A stretch of DNA of 64,000 nt, from contig NC_090947.1 in the NCBI RefSeq assembly GCF_040807025.1, positions 6,634,001-6,698,000 of the forward strand, written 5' to 3'. This document shows positions 32,441 through 43,500 of the stretch, piece after piece; within the stretch, counting starts at the first letter, position 1; each line of letters opens with the position of its first letter. The notes beneath the pieces are model-generated. The model was not told where the DNA came from and searched no databases. It saw only the letters and a program-made list of their open reading frames with translations. The DNA is from Struthio camelus (Eukaryota > Chordata > Aves > Struthioniformes > Struthionidae). The translations under genes were made by a program, and so were the position numbers.

Positions 32441-35400
32441 ACCTGGATAGAACAGCAGCCTTTCTGAAAAATACTCCTGGCAGATGAATGACAGGAAAAT
32501 TTATGGAGAATTCAGTTGCCTGACTGTCCTGCCTCCAGGAGAGAAGACGGTGCCAATATCTAAAGCTTCCCTGACAATTCATAGAGCAGACCCTGTCCTT
32601 GATGGAGTGAGGTTCTTAGACCTCCCTTGCTTGATTTTCATCATCCCTCCTTTGGCAGTCTGAAGAATACCTTTTAGCAGTGCAAAAGGGTTAGAAAAGA
32701 GCCATCCAAGTTGCTACTGAGCCTGCGTTAGCAGGTCTGTCTCCAGGATCTATGAAAAATGAACAGCTGCATTCCTCAGTTAGCTGGAGTTGTCCAATCA
32801 ACCAAAAAGATCCTTCAAGGGTCACTGGTAGAGCAGAGAGTTTTCAAGAGCAAAAAAAGCTCATCCGGTCTAGCAATTCCTCACCTTTTTCTAGTTTATC
32901 TACGTTTCATTTCCCAGCCTTTTTTCAGATCAACCCTTAATTTCCTTCCCCCTCTATAAACAAAGCTATTTGGCCCTTCCTTTCAATTGGTACCTTTGAC
33001 TCATTCTTCCTTTTTTTCCCGTTAGACTCACAGCAAAGTCTAAGCCTGCAAAACAGCAGAAAGTCTGGCCACCCAGGCAAACTATCCTCGGCTAAGAAAG
33101 GGAAGCTGAAGCAAAAGGTGTTGCAGAAGGTGGCCACGCACAGAGCTGCTCCTCATTGCAATAAGGGCAGATATCTGGGAGTCCTGTTCATGGATGTTCC
33201 TCCCATGTTCAGAGCATGAGGAGCAAGCCTTAGAAATACGTAGATTTTAGTCTGGAAATTGCCTGTTGTAAATGTGGGGGCAAACTATGTCCCTATGCTG
33301 GGCTTCGCATTTTTGCACTGCCTTGCCTGCCAAAAAACACAACGTGCAGTCTGACTCAGAAGAGACCTTTTTCTCTAAAAGGGCCAGCTAAGATCAGGAG
33401 GAGAAAGCGTTGAACATATGGGCTATGATTTATGTCAGCAAAGACTAGACGCCTACCTCTGAATTAGACACGTAGAGCCTCCCTTTATGGGTGGTAGAGA
33501 GAAACAGCGCGTTCCACCTCCTCCTAATACAGCCATCTGAAACGGGTCAGATGAATCATGCTCTGGAAATGCCTATTTCTTAGCAGTGATTATAAAGAAA
33601 GTCTAGATGAGTGGCTCATCTGCTGCCCTCTGAAGTTAGGTAGAAGGAATCGGGTGCATAACTTGGAAAGCATAAAGAGAAGGCTTTATTCTCCTGCTGG
33701 CTTCCGGTTTTGGGTGGCAATTCAAAGCTACAGAGAGGCAGAACAAAGCAGGTGTGGTCTCTCGACTTTTCTGTCTGGGAGGTGTTTTTGTCTCCTGTTC
33801 TCACTGGGCAGATTTAAGGAGCTGCACAAGGTACGAAGCAGTGAAGACTCCAACTCAAGCTTCCTTGCAAATCACACTCCGGCTGGGCTCTAGTGAGCAC
33901 TATCTATCCACAACGTTCAAGACTCCCCAAAGGCACCCTACACAAAGGAATTTGATTGTTTTCCAGGGGAATCTTCTAAGAATTCTGACAGTCGTAAAAC
34001 ACAGTCTGCCAGTTGCTAAAGGGGAAGACGTTTGAGCAATAAATGCAAAATGGTTACTCCATCAGTGACATGAGCACAAAGCTCTGATGGTTCACATCAG
34101 TCTCAGAAAAATCTCAGTCCTCCCGTTGTGCTGCCACATGGGGAGATGTTCTCCAGGGACCTTTTCACTCACCAGTTCCTGCAGTACTTGCCCCAGAAGT
34201 TTAACAGCCACCATTCCACTGAGACACGAGAGAGGGATGCTGACTTACCACAGCTGAAAACCTCTTATCAAGCCACTCTTCACTGAGGTGCACTTGGTGA
34301 TCTTCAATTCTCCGCACCAGCTAGACAGGCAGGGCTTGAAAGACGAATAGGGTCTCAGCCTTTACCACTGTGCACTGTGTATGGTCCTTAAGAGCTGCAC
34401 TCCCTGGATGCCAAACACTGTCAGAACAGAAGAACAGCATTTTACACCTGGCCTTCCTGCAATCGCATATAGCTCAAGGATATATAGTCCCCTGCCCTCA
34501 TACCCAGATGAAATCTCTTATGCGGAATAAACAAATCTTTTATACATCGCTCCATTACTGCATCATTTGGCAGGATTAAGACGAAAGTGTGTTTCACACT
34601 TGATGGAGTAAAGTATCTGTTTTAAGTTTTCACCTAGTCATGATTCATCAGTGGATAGAGATCTCATCTCAGAAGCCCTAGGGCCTCAGCTAAACACCGT
34701 AATGTAACAGATTTTATTAGCAGTTTCAGGAAGGTAATCTAACACTAGATTAGCATTAAATGGTCCAGCAAAGTAGACATATGACAGCATCTGTAAACAT
34801 CGTCCAGTACCCTTAATAGAAAGAATATTTGGATTTTAGGCAAAGAGTATTTTATTTAGATGTTTTGAGGTACTGATTTGCTTTGTATACGAACTGCTGA
34901 GTGATTAATGGCTTGGTGAGCTCTTTTCCTCATCAAAGCTAAAATGACTTGAAATATCGCATGGCTCGTTAATAGATGGCTGGATAAAGCTAAATTGTAA
35001 AAAGATTATTGCACTTCAGTCTCTTGCTGAATACATGGATTCCCTGATATGAGAAATGTGATCAGGAAATAATCTGCTACTAAAAAGGCAACCCGAATCC
35101 CCTTCAGGGAACGGGCTGCAAGTGTACAGCAGTGAGGATGATATATTAGCATTTCAAGAAGAGTCTGAAATGAGTACAGAGCAGGCCACTGAGGAATAGC
35201 TAAAATTGCTTTATCTTTATCTGTTAATATTTCTGGGAAAATTGCAATATTGGGAAACTGCAGAAAGACCAAACACTTTGCTTATATTGAATTGGATCTG
35301 TGACTGTGCTGGACCTATTCAGAGCCTGCAATATGTGATATTCCCCAACTAAAAATAGGAATTTCGGTCCAGAACGGGGCTCTTTATCAATGCTACTTGT

Positions 35401-36490
35401 ATGTCTTGGGGTGAAGAGAGATACAAAGGTCAACATTTTTAAAAGTAGCCAGAATGTTTGAGTGACGCACTGGAGACTCCTTACAGCGGCATAATTTTCT
35501 GAAGAAGGGGCCTCTGCCATTTCCCTAGCATCTCTTTGAGGGATTGAATATCCTTGGTAACTTTGTCAAAAACTGCCCTGAAGTCTTTTTCCCTTCATGC
35601 GTAATGCATTTCCTTCACATGACATCTCAGAAGTTTTCCCCATGAAAACAGACTACATAATTGCAAAGAGCTGCATTTGTTGTTCAGAAAATGAGGAGTT
35701 TCAGTGATTTTATATGTGGGATAAAATACCGCAAAACAGAGAATTTTAGGAGAGTAAACAAATGAGCTTAAGCAACTTTCTAACGAGCTCAAATGATTTA
35801 CAGCTTCTTGTGCTCTTGAGACCAATTCGAAACTCTGATGACTTTCTGCTGTAGGCACAGTTAATAAAACTTGAATTTCTAATCCTGGGTTTTCCCCAAA
35901 AGGATGTTTTAACTAATCAAAACATCCAGTTGGTATTCCAGTCAAAGTGCTATTGAGTGCTGTAAATACCTGCACAGTAACAGACAGGCTAAAGTTACAC
36001 AGAGAGATCTGAAAAAGGTATCAGAAGCATGTACCAAACTCCTCTCGTTTCACTTCTAAGAGGAAGGTATGTTCTCGTCACCTGGCATATGGATAAGTCT
36101 CTTGAATTTCACGCAAGAAAGGAAACCCTCAAACAGGTCCATTCTCCCTTTTAAGCAGAAACAAACACTGAGGAAGAATTTCTTTGGGGGGAAAAACGAA
36201 AGCTCGCCAAGGCTTCTGCAAGTTATTTGCTGCGTTTTATAACGCGGCGCTGCCTTAGGTCCTGACGCAAATCGCTGAGCGAACTACCGCCCTTATGCAA
36301 GCGAAAATACAGTCCCTGAAACGAGCTTGCAGGCAGGCGGGTGAGATAGGGATCGCTTCGCGTGGAGCTGTTGGCTTCCCTGCAGGCGCTGGCGCTTCGC
36401 TGGCAACCCGCACCCTGCATTTAGCCCTCTCCTCCAAGCACCTTTTGCCCACGCGCACTGGCAAAGCATCCAGTACAGCCCTGCGTCCGT
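32441..36490. other. non-coding tract
   Basis: Mostly AT-rich. A TAAT-rich part at about 34710-34780 and 34895-34990 has the look of a regulatory element. A CpG-retaining patch lies at 36230-36490. No exon or named repeat is recognised. Confidence 0.35.
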
Positions 36491-36499
36491 TTGGAGTAT

Positions 36500-36880
36500 T
36501 ATTTTTCTAGCTTACAATGGCGCTGGTGCCTTGCCAAAGCTCTCCTAAACAAAATCGCTGCTTAAAAAATCTCCCAACATCCTACCTCATCGCATATGCA
36601 ACACTTCTCTCCCTCTCTCTCACGTGGTCCGCACACCTCTTTCTACACAAACAATGATTTATTATTTTAGCGATGGAAAGCTGTAATAATAGACCAATGG
36701 AAATGGCTAAAATTGTAGCCACTTTGCCTAGCAATTATACACGTGACAGTTTCATTTATCTATTAGCCCAGCAGCTTAATTTACATCCCCACTTAATGGT
36801 TAATTGTGGAAGTGCACTTTTCTGCAACAACAGCAGGGGAGAGCGAAGGTTTGACCAAGTATCTTGAAAGAAAAAGCCTC
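36500..36880. promoter_or_regulatory. strong candidate conserved non-coding element / enhancer
   Basis: A dense set of developmental-type sites includes ACCAATGG, TAATAATAG, GCAATTATACACGTGACAG (homeodomain plus CACGTG E-box), TTATCTATTAG, GCTTAATTTAC, CTTAATGGTTAATTG and GGTTTGACC. The sequence is free of low-complexity and repeats for about 250 bp. Several open frames cross it without domain support. Among all tracts in the window this one looks most like a conserved enhancer, but conservation was not tested. Confidence 0.35.
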
Positions 36881-37257
36881 TTTTAATAAATACCTCTGCA
36901 ATTAATTACACAACCAAAACAGCCAGCAGCAAGCAAGAACAGGGAAGAGAGGGAAAACACCACAGTATTTACATGTGGAAATTAAAAAAGGAGTCTGGCC
37001 AGGCGTAGATGATGTAGATGCTGTGCATAGCATACCATGGTCCAACTCCCACTCCAGCAGGAGGTGTGAGGATGCGGCCTGCATTGCATAACACCAGTAC
37101 CTACGTTTCAATGCTATAAAGCTGACTGAAGTTGGCTGAAGAATCCAGGGGGAGAGTTAATATTTCTTCTTTTCGCTTGTACTTTGTTTTTGCTCCTTAG
37201 AGTTCTCCTGGGTTTTAAAGTTTTTCTCCTTAGTCGTCAGGGCAGAACATTTACTTT

Positions 37258-37274
37258 AAAAAAAAAAAAAAAAA
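37258..37274. repeat. A homopolymer (17)
   Basis: A run of 17 A with no recognisable retroelement upstream. Confidence 0.9.
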
Positions 37275-38235
37275 GCCAGTATTTACAGGACTTTAGGAGA
37301 AGGAGATTTAAAACAACAATTATTATGAAAATGATCATGAAAATTAATCAGAAGAGATGGCAGCACTGTTTCTGCACGGGGAGAGGCGTAAAAAGATGAT
37401 TTACAACTCTGCAGTGAAGAAAACTTACACATCGACCAAAACTTTGGTAAGGCTTAGTTCGGGTCAGGGATTGCCTGATTACACTTTGCTTTTGTCAGAA
37501 AACGCTGACCCACTGGAATTGCATCTGTTACTTACTGCTAAAAGTCTGAACAGTGTTTATCGCTGGCTGGATTCCTCCAGTCCTGAATGAAGTATCTGGC
37601 GAAACCCAGAGAGGCGCTGAGCAGAAGTAGCAGACAGCTTGGAGAACCGGCTCAAGCACTCGCCTGCTGCGTTAACAGCCTCATCCGACACAAGCAGAAC
37701 GGAAAGGTGAATTTTGGTGTATCGCATCCAGGCAAAGGGCTCTGATGGCCTGACCACTGTGGGCCTTGCTCAGGGTTTAAATGAAAACCCACGATGCTGT
37801 TCTCCGCATGCAGAATTGGAAAATTTCTGAAATCCCAGCAAGTCAGAAAGAACGGGGAAACAGCCTCCCATGAAGCGTTCTCGCACAGGCACGGCCCACC
37901 AAAGTCTACGGCAGACTCCTCCAGGCATTTCAGCAGGTCCAAGATCAGGTCTCCCTTTCCAAATTGGTTCTTTATAGCAACGGTTTCCATTTCTGGTGCT
38001 GTTCCTAAGCATTAGCTTCCTGCCTCGCTTTACTGACTGTATTTACGTCATGTCCCACGGTGCAGCAAACGGTAGGCAGTGCTGGGATGGGTTTCAAAGG
38101 TAGCAAATCAAGGGCAATAGCCAGAACACCAGCAGCACAAAGGTGACATCTTTTAGAGAGTGGGTGATGATCCACAAATTTAAAATAACTGTTGAAAATG
38201 TCTGCCCTGCTATTTTACCAATTCTTCCATTCTTG
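37275..38235. other. non-coding tract
   Basis: Unique-looking sequence between the A run and the CR1 copy. Frames at 37652-37990 (minus) and 37794-38015 (plus) overlap and show no domain. Confidence 0.35.
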
Positions 38236-38239
38236 GGGA

Positions 38240-39029
38240 CCGGAAACTTGAGGATTGGTCTGACACGAACTTCACAAAGTTCAACAAGGAGAAGTACAAC
38301 CTGGGGCACGTGGGGTAAAATAGCCCTGTATATCATCTCTGCTGGGTAAGTAGTGACCCTGCTGAAAAGAAGGTGGGAGTTGTGGCAGACACCAAGTTGC
38401 ATGTAGGCCAGTGGCAGGCTCCCATCACGAATGGGGCAAACTGCCTACTAGGATGCTTGGGAAGATTGTGGCTAGGAGATCGAGCAAGAACATGGTCATC
38501 CTCTACTTGGTGCTGGCAAGGCTGTACCGCTGTCTAGTTTTGGGCCCTTCTGCTCAAGGCGGATGTCAAGAAACTGGAGAAAGTCCCATGCAGGGCAGCC
38601 AGGGATAGAGTATAAGGTACAGGGTACAAGACCTGCAAAGAGAGCTTGAGGGGACTGGCCTTGTTTGGTCTGACAAAGAGGAGCCCACAGCTACTTACAG
38701 GGAGTCACAATGATGACAGACCCAAACTGTTCCTGGCAGTGGCAGATGGTAAAACATGGGGTGGGGGCCACCAGATGTAGCTTAGGAGGTGCAAAGTGGA
38801 CATTAGAAAATGCTGTTTCAACAGAAGAGCAGTGCAGCCCTGCAACAGGTAGCCACAGAGGTGGTGGAAAGCCCATCCTCAGAGGTTTCCAAGAGCTGGC
38901 TAGACAAAGCCTGACTTTGGCTGACTCGATCTAATGCTGGTGATAGTCCTGCTCCAAGTGGGAGGATGGACTAGAGACGCCAGGGAGCTCCCCCAGCCAA
39001 CGCTCCTGTCATTCCGTGACCTTCTGTTT
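38240..39029 (+). mobile_element. truncated CR1 LINE (C-terminal reverse-transcriptase region and 3' UTR), degraded
   Basis: The segment starts with GAGGATTGGTCTGACAC and AAGTTCAACAAGG, continues with GTGGGAGTTGTGGCAGACAC, and ends with GGAGGATGGACTAGAGACGC and CCTGTCATTCCGTGAC. This is the order seen in the last part of CR1 ORF2 followed by its 3' UTR, in sense orientation. Stops and indels break the ORF2 frame; only pieces of the reverse-transcriptase C-terminal region remain readable (for example 38411-38608). It is a dead, 5'-truncated copy, as most CR1 insertions are. The typical short 3' microsatellite is much reduced. Confidence 0.85.
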
Positions 39030-40100
39030 TTCATGAGACAGCAAGAGTCAAACACTGTGAAGACAAATAGTGTACTGAGACTAGATCATCTGGGATAGTA
39101 AGAAATGTGTTTAAGTTATTTCATGAAAATGAAATTGCCTGATGCAATCCAGAGCTGATCACTTCTGGGACTACCCAGGCTTTACATAGTACTGAGAGAC
39201 AATTTTAGAAGGAGAGACAGGGTCTTGAGAGGTGGCCTGGCACAAGGAGACAGTAGCAACAACAAATCTCTCTTTCAAAGCCCAGTAGCCGTTTCTACAC
39301 AAGACAAAATTTTGGCCAATATATTGGAAATGACAAAGTGCAGATACCCAGTTGGAAGTTGTAATGCAAAATCAAAGCCACCTCTTCTCAGGAACAAGAA
39401 TAACAGAAGCACAGAATTTTTTATTTCATGATCCAAAATGCATGGTCCTCCAGCGTTATCCATGCTATTCTGGTTCTGTACTAACTAAAAGGACAACTGT
39501 TGCTAGACAGCATACGTCTTTTTGTGCATGATTCATATTCTCCCTTGTTTAGCTTAGGAGATTTTGTAAGTATACGAAAAATACAATTTCCTCTCTTACA
39601 AGAGGAACTTTTAAGTTGAGATAAATATTTACAGAAAACATTGAAATCATAGGGCCCAAATCCTCTCTCATGGCCAGATTTGACAGACATCATCTGAGAT
39701 AGGATCTTCTAGAACAGAATTACCAGAAGAATATTGCCAACTAACTGGAAATGAATTCAATCTGAAATCATTCTAATATTTAGATGTTTTAATGTCGCTA
39801 GAGTTTTCTTGAGAACGGGGTATTCAAAAACAAAAATGATCATTTATTAAGTGTATATAGACTTTCTCAGCTATAAATCACTATGCAGCAGATACTACTT
39901 TGCATTTTGACTTGAAAAATCACACCAAGTAGAAAATATAATTTTTTGTGTTATCGAGAGCGGGGGAGGCAGCTGGCTTCTAATCCTTACTAACATAACT
40001 GCATAATCACATCACTGAGCGCTGAACCTCAGCTCCAAGGGCTCTGTCTTCTGCTGTAAGTTTCTAAAAGCACAGGGAAGATCTTCCCCAAGTGGGATTT
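39030..40100. other. AT-rich non-coding tract
   Basis: No exon or named repeat recognised. Confidence 0.35.
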
Positions 40101-40106
40101 GTATCA

Positions 40107-40128
40107 CTAATTATTATGGAATAATTAG
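40107..40128. promoter_or_regulatory. perfect 9-bp dyad with TAATTA cores
   Basis: Arms CTAATTATT (40107-40115) and AATAATTAG (40120-40128) are exact reverse complements separated by ATGG. Each arm holds a TAATTA homeodomain core, so the site is suited to cooperative binding by paired homeodomain dimers. It may also simply be an AT-rich chance palindrome. Confidence 0.45.
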
Positions 40129-42185
40129 GAACAACAGATGCAAACTTTTGAACTCACTGAGCCTGGTAAAATTCCCCAGAGCTCAGACTTTTGGAAATGC
40201 TGAGATTTTAATTTTGGTTTGTGTGGGAGCTGGACTGCTGTCACTAAGAAACATAGGATGGCAACCAGACTTACAGTAACACACCACTGCAACACAGAAT
40301 TACGCTGACCTCTCTAAATAGTCAGAGTTAATGCATCTCTCCTGGTGATTTTTTAGATAGGCTTTATAATTTAATATTGTAATAGAGACTTTCCATGTGT
40401 CAATAACAGGGCTTTCACAGGCTTATAAATGATATAGTATTCTTCTAAAATACATTTCAAATGATTTTTAAGAGTGATTTTTTTCAGTGCAGTTAGGCAG
40501 TAATGGAAGATTTTTAAAAAGAACAAGGCCCTTTTGTAAGTTAAGGAAGACCTGCCAACAGTCAGTTTTCCTACCCTTGGGAAAACTCTACTACCTTAAG
40601 CAGGTCTTGCAAAAAGGCATGTCCTTTAAAAATGTTAATAGTTGCCTTGGAATATTTAATTAAAGAAGAATTGCTAGACTGAGATGCTGGCTGACACCGA
40701 TAAAGCAATTCGGCTGATATCCAAAAAGGACCGTCTGACCAACCATCACCTACCTGTCTTCTGAACAGTGTGCTTCCAGCATGAAGATTAATTTCAGGAA
40801 TCCTTTTCCAACATCTGGATTACATGAAACGTTGCTCAGCGATCCTGGTCAGAAAAGGATGCTTTCTGGGGGAGAACTGTGCACATATTCCATAATAATC
40901 TGCCTTTGATGAAACTGTAACTCTGAGTATTTAATTAGCTGTATAGTAGACCCAGGAAAAAAAGGAAAATACCATTTTGCCTACTTCTTTCCTCTGCTCA
41001 CAAAACTTAGTACTTCTTCAGCATTTCATGCCTGAAAAATTTAAGTCAGCATTACTTCCACCACAAGCCATAAAGTAATCTCCTGCCACCTGTGAAGCCA
41101 TCAGCGCGCTACATGCTTTCTTTCCTCAGCTATCGCTCAACTTGAGCTGGAAGACTCTAGGAAAAACAAGAATTGAGCTTCTCAATGTTCAACTATTTGC
41201 TCAAGTTTTTACTTAATGGAAGAGAGGAGAGTAAAGCTTAACTCAGTTCACGACGACCCCGTGAGCGACACTCAGTGTCTATGGCATTCCCAGCATTCAC
41301 AGGCACGCGTTACTAACTAACATACCTGTTAGAAGCACTTGCTAGCCACTAGCTTCCTAAGGCGGCCACCAACTGGCAGCTTGCACATAGCCTTTAGAAA
41401 CCAAGAAAAGGGACTAGACCGAGAACAGACCACGGCTTCCACGCAACTTTGGGGCCAACCTACAAGGCTTAAAGGCAGCTCCAAAAAGTCCAGATCTTGT
41501 TGGGACCAGCAGAGGTCATTAATACCTATATGGAGGGAGGACCACTATGCTTTAGACTGAATCCCAGGTTGAGGAAGGTTCACAGTGCTCCCCGGGAGCA
41601 AAATATTCAAAAATAAAAATAAAAAAAAACAACAACAAAGCACATTGACCTAAAGCCTGCTGAGACTGCTTCCTTCACTAGGAAAACTGTTCATGAAAGT
41701 TTATGGAAAACGAATATAACAAACAGCAGGAGAGGGCCATTCTGGGGAGTATTCACTCAGCCTGGGGCTTTGCACGCTTTCTTAGGCTGCCTCCACTGTC
41801 AGTAGAGAGAAATTTGCTTCATCCTGAAAATGAATCAGAGCCTCTCGATCAGGACTCCAGCCCCAAGTTCCCTTCTGGAGGATGCTCACTCTTTCCAGGG
41901 ATTATACAGTGAGCCTAAAGAGACTAGCCTCTAAACTGCTCACAGAGAGCCTGTAAAAGAGGGCCAAGCATCTGTGCACCTGCAGTGCAATCGCAGACCC
42001 TCTCAAATCAAGTTGTCATGGACTAAAAGGGACTGAGATCTCTGGGATATCTCCATCCATAGCTCTCGACTCTCACAGCTCCGCGGTTGCTGCTAGGCTG
42101 CATCGATAAGTCCTCAGGTTACCAGGCTTTTACAACTGAAATTACTGCTTCTTTATAATAACTACCAGCATTTATGAAACTATCG
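40129..42185. other. AT-rich non-coding tract
   Basis: A TAAT/ATTA-rich portion at about 40620-40720 (AATATTTAATTAAAG and following) is a further enhancer candidate. The A-rich low-complexity stretch 41605-41638 has AAAAT and AAC repeats. No exon recognised. Confidence 0.35.
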
Positions 42186-42189
42186 GGAA

Positions 42190-42440
42190 AATCTATACAA
42201 GCCCAACCCTGATCCTGGGTGGGAAACCCTCACCAGCCCCATCCTCATTGCACCTGGGAAACTCCAGACAGCTCCCACTCTGACCCTAAGCCGGCACCCC
42301 GTGCCATTGCCAGCCTAATTTTACCCTTGCCCGCAACACGCCGCTCTTCAGCACTTCCTTCCTCACCAAAATCCTATCAAAGTTGCTGCCTCAAAATTAT
42401 CATCCTTAACCTAGCCCCGAGTCCCATTTCTGGCCCCAAA
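42190..42440. repeat. C-skewed low-complexity tract
   Basis: The plus strand is strongly enriched for C over G, with recurrent CCCTGA, CCCTAA, ACCCT and CAGCCCC words (for example AACCCTGATCCTGG, CTGACCCTAAGCC, AACCTAGCCCC). It may be the remains of a degenerate minisatellite. It is not a telomeric repeat, since no regular hexamer is maintained. Confidence 0.35.
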
Positions 42441-43385
42441 CACAGTACATAGCGTGCATATCCCAGCTTGGCTGCGTTTGCTGCGTACAGCTTATCACAT
42501 AACTCACATTTTGCAGAAACTCTCCATTTCAGTACCTAATAACCGTTTATTTAGCTCAAATTTACAGACACAGGTTAAAATCCCATAGGCCACCTATTCT
42601 CTTTTTTGGAATACCATAATGCATTCTTGCATCAAAAATCATTATAAACAAATCACCGAGAACTAGGCTGAATTATAGGATAGTCGAAAGGCTGAGAAAA
42701 AGGCTAGCAGCAGTTACAGGAGTGTCATATCATCTGCAAACAGCTACGGAGACAGGGCCAAAGGGTTCAGCTCAGTGGAGAGAGCCCCTCCAACACACCA
42801 TCGCAAGTGCCTGGTGCAATGCTCACAAATTCCCATCAGAGGCTGCCTCCACACGCGCTGGCCGAAGAGGCAGCCCTAACCTGCGAGCGAGGTGCTAGCC
42901 TCGCCAGTACTGTCTCAGCACCAAGAAAAAAAGTAACTGAGAAAATGCTAAAGCAAACTTCCTTGTTTTAAATGCACACGCAGGAAGAAAGAACTGTAAC
43001 ACCTGGTGTAAATGCAGTGAAAAAGCTTATATAATAAATAATAAAATGCAAATAATGAAATGAATAGGAAAATGGAAATAATAAAAGTTTTGTACTAAAC
43101 CTGAGTAATTAGGAAAAAAAATTACGGAAGTGCTCCAGTGGTGCCCCGGTGCCCCATACTGACCCTTGCAAGCGCAGCGCCGCACAGGGTGCTCAGCCCC
43201 GGGGCCTCTCCAGCCCGTGGGGAGGGCAGAGCACAGCAGAAGCCGCGAGCAGGGGTCACTCCGCAGTCCCAAGAAAAACCATGGGATAACTCTTGTCACA
43301 CTGACTCTGTACCCACTGCATGGGCCACTTTTACATAATACTTGAGGGGCTACTGAATTTCACAACTCGCGTGAGACAGGGAGCA
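42441..43385. other. non-coding tract with CpG-rich patch
   Basis: A short stretch near 42770 (GCTCAGTGGAGAGAGCC) recalls a tRNA A box but lacks the rest of a tRNA. The part 43130-43260 is CpG-rich. No gene is recognised. Confidence 0.35.
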
Positions 43386-43389
43386 GGAG

Positions 43390-43500
43390 TCCCATTTTAC
43401 AGATGGAGACCTGAGGCACGAGGCAAGAGGAGGGACCTGCCCAAAGAAAGCCAAGGGCCGAGCTGGGAGCTGGTGGTCCCGCATCTCCAGAGCCCTGGGG
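43390..43500 (-). mobile_element. MIR SINE (minus strand)
   Basis: CCCATTTTACAGATGGAGAC then CTGAGGCACGAGGCAAGAGG, GACCTGCCCAAAG, GAGCTGGGAG and CTCCAGAGCCC follow the reverse complement of the MIR consensus in order (the tracts around CATTTTACAGATGAGGAAAC, TGAGGCAC, CTTGCCCAAGG, GAGCTGGGATT, TCCAGAGCCC). MIR is an ancient tRNA-derived core-SINE that predates the amniote radiation; copies this readable are uncommon in birds. The 3' part of the SINE probably extends left towards 43340 but is too diverged to follow. Confidence 0.75.

Noticed and set aside
42765..42850. tRNA-like A-box sequence (GCTCAGTGGAGAGAGCC)
   Set aside because: No matching B box at proper spacing and no cloverleaf could be drawn, so neither a tRNA nor a clear tRNA-derived SINE.
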